Positions 25,759 to 34,003 of a stretch of DNA of 58,054 nt are shown one piece after another. The position numbers and the translations under genes were made by a program. How positions within the stretch are numbered: position 1 is the stretch's first letter; each line of letters starts with the position of its first letter. The stretch comes from CAZMVU01 sp964569295 (GTDB taxonomy: Bacteria; Hydrogenedentota; Hydrogenedentia; Hydrogenedentales; JAGMZX01). The stretch spans positions 1 to 58,054 of the forward strand of contig CAZMVU010000007.1 of assembly GCA_964569295.1 (NCBI GenBank). Reading direction: 5' to 3'. The notes below the pieces were generated by a model that was not told where the DNA came from, did not search any database, and saw only the letters and a program-made list of their open reading frames with translations.

Positions 25759-27407
25759 TGAAGCGGAGCCTTGGCCGGGAGCGGCTCACAGGCCGCGGCC
25801 CAGGCATCGGAGCCGCCTGCGGGGCCGCCCTCGGGCAGCGTGATGCCGAGGATACCCGCCAACCGCGCCGCGCCGCCGGGCAGGAAGGGCGCCATGGCAT
25901 AACACAGGCCTTGCACCACCTGGCAGCTCACGTAGAGCGTGGTGCCGGTGCGCGCCATATCGGTCTTGCGCGTGACCCACGGTTGTTTGGCGTCGAAGTA
26001 GCCATTCGCGCGGCGGCCAAGCTCGATAAACTTGTCCAGCGCCTGACGGAACCGGAAACTCTCGATGGCCTCGCCCACGGCGTCGAGCTGTGCGGGGATG
26101 GCATCGAGCATGGCCTGGTCCGCGTCATCGAGGCTGCCCGGCTCGGGCACATGGCCGTCGAAATTCTTCACGCTCATGGTGAGGGCGCGGTGCACGAAGT
26201 TGCCGACCACATCGCACAGGTCGCCGTTGTACCGGTTCATGAGGTCGTCCCAGTCGAAGGCGGAATCCTTGGATTCCGGCGCAATGGCGCACAAATAGAA
26301 ACGCACGATATCGACGCCGATGTGCTCGACAGCCCAGCGCACGGAGATCATATTGCCCTTCGACTTCGACCCCTTTTCCGCCTGGCCGGTGACCCGGTTG
26401 AAGACGTTGAGGTACTCGTTGCCCACGACATTGTCCGCGGTGATGTAGTCGCCCTGGCCGATAAGCATGGCCGGGAAGATAACGGCATGGAAGGGCACAT
26501 TGTCTTTGCCGATGAAGTGGATGAGCCGGGTGGTCTCGTCTTTCCACCAGGTGGTCCAGGCGGTTTCGTCGCCGTGCTGTTCGATCCCCCACTGGCGCGT
26601 GTTGGTGACGTAGCCGATAGGCGCGTCGAACCAGACATAGATGCGCTTGCCTTCGGCCTCGGGGCTGTCCACGGGAATAGGGACGCCCCAGTCGGTATCC
26701 CGTGTGATACAGCGTGTGCGCAGATCGTTGACCCAGCCGTAGGCGATGCCCTTCACGTTCGCGCGCCAGTCGGGATGCGCGTCGAGGTAGTTCGTGAGTG
26801 CGTCATGAAACTTCGGCAGATCAAGGAACCAGTGGCGCGAGTCGCGCAATACGGGTGTCGAGTCGTCGCCGGGGATATTGGCGCGCGGTGTCTCGAGTTC
26901 GCTGGGCGGAAACTGGGCGCCGCACGCCTCGCACTCGTCGGCATTGGCGTTCTCGTAGGCGCATTTCGGGCAGACACCGAGCACGTAGCGGTCCGGCAGG
27001 AAGCGCTCGAGTTTGGGCGAGTACCAAAGTTTGATGGTTTCCTGGTGGATGTAGCCGTCGGCATCGAGCTTGAGGAAGAATTCCTGGGTGGTCTCCGCAT
27101 GTAAGGGCCATGAAGTACGCCCGTAGATGTCGTACGAAATGCCGAGCCGCGCGAAAGCCTCGGTGTTGGCGGTGTGAAACCGGTCGATCACGGCGCGGGG
27201 GGATACGCCCTCCTTGATTGCGCGCAGGGTGATCGGCACGCCATGCTCGTCGCTGCCGCCGATGTAGAGCACGCGCTCACCGCGCAGGCGCTTGTAGCGC
27301 ACGTAGATGTCCGCGGGCAGATACGCCCCGGCGATGTGCCCGAGGTGTATGTGCCCGTTCGCATAGGGCAACGCGCTCGTTACCAATGTCCGCTGAAAAT
27401 CGCTCAC
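25674..27407 (-). CDS. metG: Methionyl-tRNA synthetase
   Basis: 577 residues from a GTG start at 27407 with AAGGA about 8 bases upstream. It is a class I synthetase: the HIGH motif is HLGH in PYANGHIHLGHIAG, the zinc knuckle is CPKCAYENANADECEACG, and the second ATP motif, usually KMSKS, reads KGSKS (EKGSKSKGN). The C-terminal anticodon-binding helical domain is present, but the extra dimerisation domain of longer MetRS proteins is absent. It attaches methionine to tRNA-Met in the cytoplasm and is essential. Its 3' end has been the insertion site of the island described above, and the gene end is intact. Confidence 0.97.
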   Translation of the reverse strand: MSDFQRTLVTSALPYANGHIHLGHIAGAYLPADIYVRYKRLRGERVLYIGGSDEHGVPITLRAIKEGVSPRAVIDRFHTANTEAFARLGISYDIYGRTSWPLHAETTQEFFLKLDADGYIHQETIKLWYSPKLERFLPDRYVLGVCPKCAYENANADECEACGAQFPPSELETPRANIPGDDSTPVLRDSRHWFLDLPKFHDALTNYLDAHPDWRANVKGIAYGWVNDLRTRCITRDTDWGVPIPVDSPEAEGKRIYVWFDAPIGYVTNTRQWGIEQHGDETAWTTWWKDETTRLIHFIGKDNVPFHAVIFPAMLIGQGDYITADNVVGNEYLNVFNRVTGQAEKGSKSKGNMISVRWAVEHIGVDIVRFYLCAIAPESKDSAFDWDDLMNRYNGDLCDVVGNFVHRALTMSVKNFDGHVPEPGSLDDADQAMLDAIPAQLDAVGEAIESFRFRQALDKFIELGRRANGYFDAKQPWVTRKTDMARTGTTLYVSCQVVQGLCYAMAPFLPGGAARLAGILGITLPEGGPAGGSDAWAAACEPLPAKAPLQKPEVLFPKLDKERIAELAEAHLRGDAF

Positions 27408-27430
27408 AATGTTTTCCTTCTAAGTGCTTC

Positions 27431-27472
27431 TTGGGGGAAACTGTCTTTTGGGAAAAAGAAAGTTTCCCCCAA
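27431..27472 (-). promoter_or_regulatory. Hairpin just upstream of metG
   Basis: Perfect 12-base arms TTGGGGGAAACT (27431-27442) and AGTTTCCCCCAA (27461-27472) with an 18-base loop, 24 bases upstream of the GTG start. It could be a 5' leader structure or the terminator of the TOPRIM-side transcript. No T-box signature was recognised. Confidence 0.5.
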
Positions 27473-27534
27473 ACCCCCTTCAAAGAAAACCAATAGAAAT
27501 TTTCGTAAGGCGTGCAAAGCGCGGGCATTCTCGC

Positions 27535-27647
27535 GTTGTGGCCGGTCTCCTGACCAAGCCACCATGACCGGCCGAAGGCCACCTCTTCGGAACCTGGAAG
27601 GAGACTTGATGATTGCAGGCGTGGTTCGGCCGGAGACCGGCCACAAC
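27535..27647 (+). mobile_element. MITE-like palindromic repeat, copy 3
   Basis: 113 bases with perfect 15-base terminal inverted repeats: GTTGTGGCCGGTCTC (27535-27549) and GAGACCGGCCACAAC (27633-27647). Inner parts CTGACCAAGCCA and GAGACTTGATGATTGCAGGC are diverged forms of those in the cluster at 17109-17388. It sits between metG and the TOPRIM-like gene. Confidence 0.8.
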
Positions 27648-27681
27648 AAAGAGTGCTGCTTCTGCCCGTCCCTGCTTATCA

Positions 27682-28245
27682 TTATTTCATACTGCTGGTC
27701 AGCGCACGCCAGTTCTTACAAGACCATTGCAGAGATGACGGTAAGGTGTTGTCGGGCCTTCCATCCTGGCACCTCTTGGCCAAAGCAATTGCAGCTTCAG
27801 AAACTATGCGGTTGTGCTTGATTCTCGGCCCCTCTACGGACTCGTCTGTCTTTCCATCCCGCAGGAACTCGATCCAATTCTCCAGCCGGTCCTTGGCAAA
27901 GATGAAGACAACACGTTCGAAATCCGTCTTGCTGATATTCTGGCGTTGCGCCTCTTGCCAGAACCTCTCCTTCAGCGCCTCGCCGTCCGCACAATCGTCG
28001 TCGCAGTCCGCCCAAACCATCAGTGTCGTGTCGCTTCCCGCCCGGAGACAATTTCCCAATTCTGCCGGCATGCGTTCAATTAATTTCAGCCTTCCGCCAC
28101 AGGAATTAACACGAATGACATTACTTCCTTTCCATGGCCTGACCCAACTTGGCCTTAGGGTGTTCATCAACTTATTGATGAACACCGAGTCGATGCTGTC
28201 TCTTACCCCTTCGCACAGGCACACGATTCGCGTTCGGCTAGCCAC
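27682..28245 (-). CDS. TOPRIM-like nuclease partner of the AAA ATPase
   Basis: 187 residues from a GTG at 28245; the start overlaps the ATPase stop by eight bases (GTGGCTAG), so translation is probably coupled. The pattern fits a TOPRIM fold: the acidic Glu12 in IVCLCEGVRD, the D-x-D of Asp80 and Asp82 in MVWADCDDD, and a final FAKDRLENWIEFL block around Glu122. TOPRIM proteins paired with AAA ATPases (OLD, PARIS AriB, RloB-like) cut DNA or RNA during phage defence. No experimental link is known for this protein, and the family assignment is my inference from motif order. Confidence 0.6.
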   Translation of the reverse strand: MASRTRIVCLCEGVRDSIDSVFINKLMNTLRPSWVRPWKGSNVIRVNSCGGRLKLIERMPAELGNCLRAGSDTTLMVWADCDDDCADGEALKERFWQEAQRQNISKTDFERVVFIFAKDRLENWIEFLRDGKTDESVEGPRIKHNRIVSEAAIALAKRCQDGRPDNTLPSSLQWSCKNWRALTSSMK

Positions 28246-29347
28246 TGACCCAACCCCGCGCGATCGCCTCCCCAGCAGACATTCCTTCGGGCACTTTCAG
28301 TGGACCGATTCTCGTTGGGGAGGCATGATTGTCGCGCCACAAGTAATGCCCGTTTTCCTGCCCTGAACTTGCAAGAACTTCCGGGTGGTGCGAAATCATG
28401 ATGAGCTGATGCTCGTCGTCCAGTAGTTCTCGCATCGAAAGCACCCAAGGCTGCAACTCGGGCAAGCCGACGAAGTTGTCCGGCTCGTCGATGAGCACCG
28501 TACCTGCCGCACCGGTCTCCATGGCGGCCCGCACCATGTATAACGCGACCAGCGCCCTTTCGCCATCCGATAGCTGGTCGAAGAACAGGAGCAGCGGCTT
28601 GTTTCCTTCCGGCTCGAATCGCAGTTGCAGCGCCTTTGCATTCATACCCACATCGACAAGCCTGAACGAGCGGAAATCGGGCCAGACGCCCTGCAACGCA
28701 TCGCGAAGGGCATCGACCCAATCCTGTTCCTGATAGAGCGCGCGGTACCATGAGGTCAAGTTTGTCATCGAAAAGTCTGGATGCCGGGCCTCCGCCCTGC
28801 TCTCCCGCTCCATGTCGCGCGGATTGGGTCGCAGAATCAACAGTTTTGCAATCGCATCCTGCAATAGACTCAATTTGCCGATGCTGCCTTTCGGCTGGAT
28901 CACCGCCAAGGCCGCCTGCCGCCAATCCAGAGGAAACCCAGTCTCACTCCCGTCGCCTTTCTGAAACCGTACGCCTTCCCGGTTGCGCTCAAACAGAGGC
29001 TCTCCGTCGCAAACGGCTATTTCGTGGATGATTCGCGGCTTTTCAAAGTCAGCCAACTGTTCGATGTGGATTACGTACTCAAACGTATTTTTCTCGACAT
29101 TGAGCTTTAACTCGAACTCTTGCGTTGTGCTGTCGATCCATTGGGTAAACTCAAGCTGGGTAATGTCAAGATCGCCCGTTCCGCCGAGCACGCCATCACC
29201 CATTGCCAGATTGCGCAACATGCGGAGTGCATCAAAAACCGAACTCTTTCCTGCGCCATTGGGTCCGCAGAGCACACCGAACGAGCCGAAGGTGGCCTTG
29301 AAGGCCACCAAGCAGCGAAAGTTGTTCACATACAGGCTCGCGATCAT
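28238..29347 (-). CDS. AAA/SMC-like ATPase (OLD/RecF type)
   Basis: 369 residues. Walker A is GPNGAGKS at 28-35, the signature region is QLSDGERALVALYM, Walker B is VLIDEPDNF near residue 285, and the switch His region is LIMISHHPEVL. There is no long coiled coil; the spacing fits AAA_21/AAA_15 ATPases of defence systems rather than full SMC proteins. It overlaps the TOPRIM-like gene by eight bases and should act with it as a two-part module, like PARIS, Gabija or RloAB but smaller. The ATG at 29347 has a weak ribosome site. htpG ends 119 bases upstream. Confidence 0.85.
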   Translation of the reverse strand: MIASLYVNNFRCLVAFKATFGSFGVLCGPNGAGKSSVFDALRMLRNLAMGDGVLGGTGDLDITQLEFTQWIDSTTQEFELKLNVEKNTFEYVIHIEQLADFEKPRIIHEIAVCDGEPLFERNREGVRFQKGDGSETGFPLDWRQAALAVIQPKGSIGKLSLLQDAIAKLLILRPNPRDMERESRAEARHPDFSMTNLTSWYRALYQEQDWVDALRDALQGVWPDFRSFRLVDVGMNAKALQLRFEPEGNKPLLLFFDQLSDGERALVALYMVRAAMETGAAGTVLIDEPDNFVGLPELQPWVLSMRELLDDEHQLIMISHHPEVLASSGQENGHYLWRDNHASPTRIGPLKVPEGMSAGEAIARGWVSG

Positions 29348-29466
29348 GGGGTGTCCTATCGTGCATGAGTTGCAATGTCGATCTTGCCCGTTGCCGGTAC
29401 CGAAATCAAGGGCAGCCCGGCATTTACATTAGGTTTCCCCCTCGCCATTATCTCACCCCATGCGCA

Positions 29467-31422
29467 TTACAGCGCTTTAGTCATGAGTTGCGCGACGAGC
29501 TGGCTGAACTTCGCTGGCTCCGGGAGTGCGCCGCCTTCCGCAAGGACGGCCTCGCCATAGAGCAGTTCCGCGAAATCGCCGATGGCCTCGTCTTCCTTAT
29601 TCGCCTCGAACCGCGCCTGCATGCGCTCGAGGACCGGGTGGGCCGGGTTGAGCTCGAGGACACGTTTCATCGGCGGCGGTTCCTGGCCCATGGCGCGCAG
29701 CATTTGCTCGAGCTGCGGACTCAGATCGCCCTCATCACCGACCAGACAGGACACGGAACTCGTAAGCCGCGAAGAGAGCCGCACTTCCTTTACCCGGTCA
29801 TCAAGTTTACCCTGGATGGCTTCGAGGAGCGACGCATAGACCTGTTGCTTTTCCTTGCGCGTTTCTTCCGCCTTTTCCTGCTCTTCCTTCGACCCGAGAT
29901 CCACGCCGCCACGCCCGACGGACTGCAACTTGTGGTCCTGATACTGAAACACGGACTGGGTCCACACTTCATCCACGGGCTCCGTAAGCAACAGCACTTC
30001 GTAGCCCTTGTCCTTGAACGCCTCGAGGTGCGGCGACTGGGCGACCTTCTCGCGTGACGGGCCGTTCAGGTAATAGATGGCCTCCTGCCCGTCCTTCATG
30101 CGGTCGACATACGCCTGCAAGGTGGTGGGCGCCGCCCCGTCGGCCGTCGAGTCGAAGTAGCACAGGTCGAGTATCTTGTCGCGATTCTCGGGATCCTGGA
30201 ACAGCCCCTCCTTGAACGTGCGGCCAAACTCGTGCCAGAAAGTCATGTACTTCTCTGGCTCGTTGTCCTTCAGGCGTTTGAGAAATTCGAGAATCTTGGC
30301 AACGATTCCCTTGCGCATACGCTCGATCTGGCGGTTCTGCTGGAGCATCTCCCGGGAGATATTGAGCGAGAGATCCTCCGAATCCACCACGCCGCGCAGG
30401 AACCGCAGGTATTCCGGGAGCAGGTCCTTGCAGTCGTCGAGGATAAAGATGCGTTTCACATAGAGGTTCACGCCGTGGCGGGAACCGCCGATGTGATAGA
30501 GGTCGAAGGGTGCCTTCGACGGGATGTATAGCAACAGCCGGTACTCGAGCATCCCCTCGATCTTCGCCTGAATCCGCGCCAGCGGCTCGTTCCAGTCGTG
30601 GCTGATATGCTTGTAGAACTCGTTGTACTCCTCCTCGCTCACCTCGTCCTTGTCGCGCAGCCAGATTGCCTTCATCGAGTTGAGGGTTTCGCGCGATACG
30701 ACCGTGCGCTCCGTGCCCTCGATGGGTTTGCCCTCGTCGTCGTAGTCCGACTCCGTGCGCTCGACGTCCATGGTGATCGGATAGGCCACGAAATCCGAGT
30801 ACTGCTTTACGATGCGGCGGATAACCCACTCCTCGGTGTAGTCTTCCATCGCGTCTTCGTCGCCCTCTTCCTCGGCGCGAAGAAACACGGTCACCGTGGT
30901 GCCGGGTTCATCACGTGTGCTTTCCTCGAGCGTGTAGTGCCCTTCGCCGGTCGAGCCCCACTTCGTGGCGGTCTCCTCGCTGGCGTGGCGCGTGACGAGC
31001 TGCACTTCCCGGGCAACCATGAAGCAGGAGTAGAACCCGACGCCGAACTGGCCGATAAGGTCCTTGGGCATTTCCGAGGCCTGGGCCTCGCGCAACGCCT
31101 TGAGGAACTCCTGGGTGCCGGACTTGGCTATAGTCCCGATCAGATCCACAACCTGGTCACGGGTCATGCCGACACCGTTGTCATGCACGGACACGGACCG
31201 GGCGTCCTTATCCACGCTGATGAGAATTTCCGGCTCGTAGCCCTCCGGCACGTACTCCGGGTGTTGGATAGCCTCGAACCGGCGCTTGTCGATGGCGTCC
31301 GAGCTGTTCGAGATGAGTTCCCGCAGGAAAATGTCCCGGTTCGAGTAGATCGAATGGATCATGAGGTCCAGCAATTGCCGGGCCTCGGTGCGGAATTCGT
31401 GGGTTTCAGTGTTCGTACTCAT
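29467..31422 (-). CDS. htpG: HSP90 chaperone HtpG
   Basis: 651 residues from the ATG at 31422 (AGGA nine bases upstream); the 112 in-frame codons further upstream are not coding. The GHKL ATPase domain is at the N-terminus (LRELISNSSDAIDK, NGVGMTRDQV, GQFGVGFYSCFMVA), followed by the middle domain (YVKRIFILDDCKDLLPEYLR, VVDSEDLSLNISREMLQQ) and the dimerisation domain. Length is normal for HtpG. It is a cytosolic ATP-dependent chaperone. It is downstream of the TPR-like and degenerate J-domain genes on the same strand, suggesting a chaperone operon. Confidence 0.97.
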   Translation of the reverse strand: MSTNTETHEFRTEARQLLDLMIHSIYSNRDIFLRELISNSSDAIDKRRFEAIQHPEYVPEGYEPEILISVDKDARSVSVHDNGVGMTRDQVVDLIGTIAKSGTQEFLKALREAQASEMPKDLIGQFGVGFYSCFMVAREVQLVTRHASEETATKWGSTGEGHYTLEESTRDEPGTTVTVFLRAEEEGDEDAMEDYTEEWVIRRIVKQYSDFVAYPITMDVERTESDYDDEGKPIEGTERTVVSRETLNSMKAIWLRDKDEVSEEEYNEFYKHISHDWNEPLARIQAKIEGMLEYRLLLYIPSKAPFDLYHIGGSRHGVNLYVKRIFILDDCKDLLPEYLRFLRGVVDSEDLSLNISREMLQQNRQIERMRKGIVAKILEFLKRLKDNEPEKYMTFWHEFGRTFKEGLFQDPENRDKILDLCYFDSTADGAAPTTLQAYVDRMKDGQEAIYYLNGPSREKVAQSPHLEAFKDKGYEVLLLTEPVDEVWTQSVFQYQDHKLQSVGRGGVDLGSKEEQEKAEETRKEKQQVYASLLEAIQGKLDDRVKEVRLSSRLTSSVSCLVGDEGDLSPQLEQMLRAMGQEPPPMKRVLELNPAHPVLERMQARFEANKEDEAIGDFAELLYGEAVLAEGGALPEPAKFSQLVAQLMTKAL

Positions 31423-31556
31423 GGCGATAATCCTGCTGAATTCAACGGCACATGCCTGTTTCCTGTTGTGTATGCCCGAAATAGCAACGCCGAGAAGCGG
31501 CATTGGAAGGGGTATTTTACAACACGAACGGCCGTCAGTGAAAGGGGCGGGCGGCC

Positions 31557-32657
31557 TCAGCGCGCGGCTTTTGGGGACGTTTCCAGGCCGAGCGGGCCTG
31601 TGAGCAAGGAATCTTCCCGGTACCGCGGCATGATGATCTCGCGTTCTTTGCTTGTGGCTTGCCGGGCGACGAACAGCGGTGCGGCGGGGTGGGCGTAGGC
31701 CAACTCCTTGAGGTATTGCCACCAGGCGCCGTCTTCGATGCTGCGGCCGAGCAGGCATGCGGTGATCTCGCTCGGGTCACGCTCGACTCGCTGCTCCTCG
31801 ATCTCGCCCGCCAGCTCCTCGGTCACCCCTTCTTCACGGTTGGCCTCGCGTTCGAACTGCCGCCCAAACGCGGCCGCCATTTCACAGGCCTGCCGGTAGC
31901 GCTGTGCAAACGCCTCCCAGTTCGGGTCACACGCACGCACATAGGCCGCGAGAAAGGCTACGAGCTGGCGCTCATCGCGTTCCTGGAGGCGGGCGGCCGC
32001 CTCGTTGTCGTGCAAGAGGTAGGCGAGGGCCGCGGCCACGAACGCGCGGGGTTCATACAAGGGGACGCAGTTTTCCGGGCCGGTAGGGTAGTCGGCGTGC
32101 AGCATAAGCGCGCGCGTCTGGTAGTCCGGGATGGCCGGTAGCGGCTCGGGGAATGCCGCGTAGTTGTACGCGAGCCCCACCGCGATACGGTAGCCTTGCA
32201 CAGCGCGGGGCACATCGCCGGCGTCGAGGGCGGTGTCGGCCTCCTGGAAAAAGGCTTCGCGCATCCGCGGGCGCATGCGCAGCAGCTCATAGGCCTGAGC
32301 AGCGCTCGAATACTTGCCGAGCCGCACCGCGTTGTCCGCCAGTTGTATGAGCAGCCCGGCGTGCAACTGGGCGGGACCGCGTTTCTCGAGTTGGGCGCGC
32401 ACATGTTCTGCGATGGGCGTTAGGCGCACCAGCTCCAGCGCCTCCTGGAACCGGTCTGTGGTCTCCTCCTCGTCCAGCGGGATGAGGTAGGCGTATTTCT
32501 CGGTGTACACATTTTCCGGCGTCCAGGCGCGCAACGGAGAAATGGGACCGAATATCTGATGAAAATTGACGAAGTCGCCATCGGTCACCGCTTTGGCCAC
32601 CACCAGGTCGATGGTTTCATCGTCGATGGGCGGCTTGTCATGGAGCTTGCGTGCCAT
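31557..32657 (-). CDS. Hypothetical protein upstream of htpG, helical/TPR-like
   Basis: 366 residues, no named family recognised. It is cytoplasmic (no signal) and predicted mostly helical, with TPR-like segments in the middle (HAGLLIQLADNAVRLGKYSSAA, AFFQEADTALDAGDVPRAVQ). It ends 134 bases before htpG and its ATG starts 2 bases after the stop of the J-like gene, so it is probably translated from the same mRNA. A role as a co-chaperone or substrate adaptor for HtpG is suggested only by this context. Confidence 0.75.
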   Translation of the reverse strand: MARKLHDKPPIDDETIDLVVAKAVTDGDFVNFHQIFGPISPLRAWTPENVYTEKYAYLIPLDEEETTDRFQEALELVRLTPIAEHVRAQLEKRGPAQLHAGLLIQLADNAVRLGKYSSAAQAYELLRMRPRMREAFFQEADTALDAGDVPRAVQGYRIAVGLAYNYAAFPEPLPAIPDYQTRALMLHADYPTGPENCVPLYEPRAFVAAALAYLLHDNEAAARLQERDERQLVAFLAAYVRACDPNWEAFAQRYRQACEMAAAFGRQFEREANREEGVTEELAGEIEEQRVERDPSEITACLLGRSIEDGAWWQYLKELAYAHPAAPLFVARQATSKEREIIMPRYREDSLLTGPLGLETSPKAAR

Positions 32658-32659
32658 AG

Positions 32660-33250
32660 TCAGGCGGTTCCTTCATCGAGTATGGCGGCGGCCGTCTGCC
32701 GGCGTTCCGCCCAATCCACCTCCGGCGGCGTAACCTCGTAAAACGGCAGGCGCTCTTGGATGACCTGGTAGTGCTGGTGTCGAAAATGGCGCAACACACG
32801 CCCGGCATGCCGCTCGTGGGCCGCGTCCCAGTTGCTCGCCTCGATGCACTCCTTGTCCCGGCCAGCCTCAAGCATGAGCTCTTCCATATACCGCGTGAGG
32901 AAATCGCGCAGGTGGCGGTCGAACTGGCGGCGCAAATCCTCGACACCCGCCTCGTCCCCTGTGCGCACCGCTTCAGCCCACTCTTTCTCGAGGGCCATGA
33001 CCCGCTCGCGGTCCACTTCGTACTGGGCGCGGAGGTGGTTGTCCCGCAGGATATAATAGGCGGCGTTAAGCTTGGCCAGATCCAGAAGATAGCGGTCACG
33101 GCGTTCTTCGGTAATCGCGACCCGGGCGATCTCCATCACCAGTTCCTTCATCTTCTTGCGGTAATTCTTCTTGATCTCGCCCGTTTTGGCGTCGTGGTCG
33201 ACACCGAGAATGGCGAAATAGTCGATATAGCCTTGATCATCCATGTCCAT
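32660..33250 (-). CDS. Degenerate J-domain (DnaJ-like) protein
   Basis: 196 residues from the ATG at 33250 (GAGGAG upstream; a second ATG at 33244 has better spacing). The N-terminal 70 residues look like a J-domain: IDYFAILGVDHDAKTGEIKK, then NYRKKMKELVMEIA and a third helix LAKLNAAYYILRDNHLRAQY. The essential HPD tripeptide between helices II and III is missing (KELVMEIA in its place), so it should not stimulate DnaK in the usual way. The rest is charged and helical. It is first in the operon with the TPR-like gene and htpG, hinting at a non-canonical HSP90 co-chaperone. Confidence 0.7.
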   Translation of the reverse strand: MDMDDQGYIDYFAILGVDHDAKTGEIKKNYRKKMKELVMEIARVAITEERRDRYLLDLAKLNAAYYILRDNHLRAQYEVDRERVMALEKEWAEAVRTGDEAGVEDLRRQFDRHLRDFLTRYMEELMLEAGRDKECIEASNWDAAHERHAGRVLRHFRHQHYQVIQERLPFYEVTPPEVDWAERRQTAAAILDEGTA

Positions 33251-33351
33251 TTGCTCCTCGGGCACACTGCATTGTACCGTGCAGCCCGAAAAGGCCGCAA
33301 ACACGCCGCCATCCGAACCAACGGCGGCCAGCGCTCACAGGAGGACACGTC

Positions 33352-33804
33352 ATGGAAACGCAGCACCATGAAACCGCCGGGGGCGTGGTGGTGGATGCCG
33401 CTGGCCGTTTGCTCGTGATCGAGCGCGATGTCCCCCGTGGCGGACGGATGGTACACGAGGTGCGTTTGCCCAAGGGGCACATTGACCCCGGCGAATCGCC
33501 CGAGGCGGCGGCCATGCGCGAAGTCGGGGAGGAATCCGGCTACTGGGGCGTGGCGATCGTGGCGGATCTCGGCGAGGCCACGAGTACGTTTGACCATGCG
33601 GGGCGGCGGCATATTCGGCGCGAGCGCTGTTTTCTCATGCGCCTCACCAACCCCGAACGCGGCGAGCCCGCCTTTACCCCCGGTTCCGAAGAGGTGTTGT
33701 TTCGCCCCGTCTGGCGCGATCCCCAGGCCGCCGAGCGCAGCATGACCTACCCGAGCGAGCAGGACTTCGTGCGCCGCGCGCAAAAGCACCTGCCTTTCGC
33801 GTAG
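33352..33804 (+). CDS. Nudix hydrolase
   Basis: 150 residues. The Nudix box is at 42-64: GHIDPGESPEAAAMREVGEE, then SGY, matching G-x5-E-x7-R-E-U-x-E-E-x-G-U. The start has a strong AGGAGG eight bases upstream. It hydrolyses a nucleoside diphosphate linked to another group; the His-rich N-terminus (METQHHETAGGVVV) and short length resemble ADP-ribose/Ap4A-type enzymes but the substrate is not determinable. It is a single gene transcribed divergently from the J-like operon. Confidence 0.92.
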   Translation: METQHHETAGGVVVDAAGRLLVIERDVPRGGRMVHEVRLPKGHIDPGESPEAAAMREVGEESGYWGVAIVADLGEATSTFDHAGRRHIRRERCFLMRLTNPERGEPAFTPGSEEVLFRPVWRDPQAAERSMTYPSEQDFVRRAQKHLPFA

Positions 33805-34003
33805 CCGAAGCCGAACCACGCATGGTCCCCTACTTCTCATCGGTGCGCAGTGGCGGTTAAGAAGCCGGGCCGAATGGAAGTATTTGGCAGGGTGCGCGGC
33901 GTGACTCCGCTACCGGAACACCCAAGCCGGCGCCGGCCGATCACGGGTGCACCTTCGCGGCGTCGGGGCGCCTTGGGGTTCGCTTTTTGTTCCGCGCCGC
34001 CGC

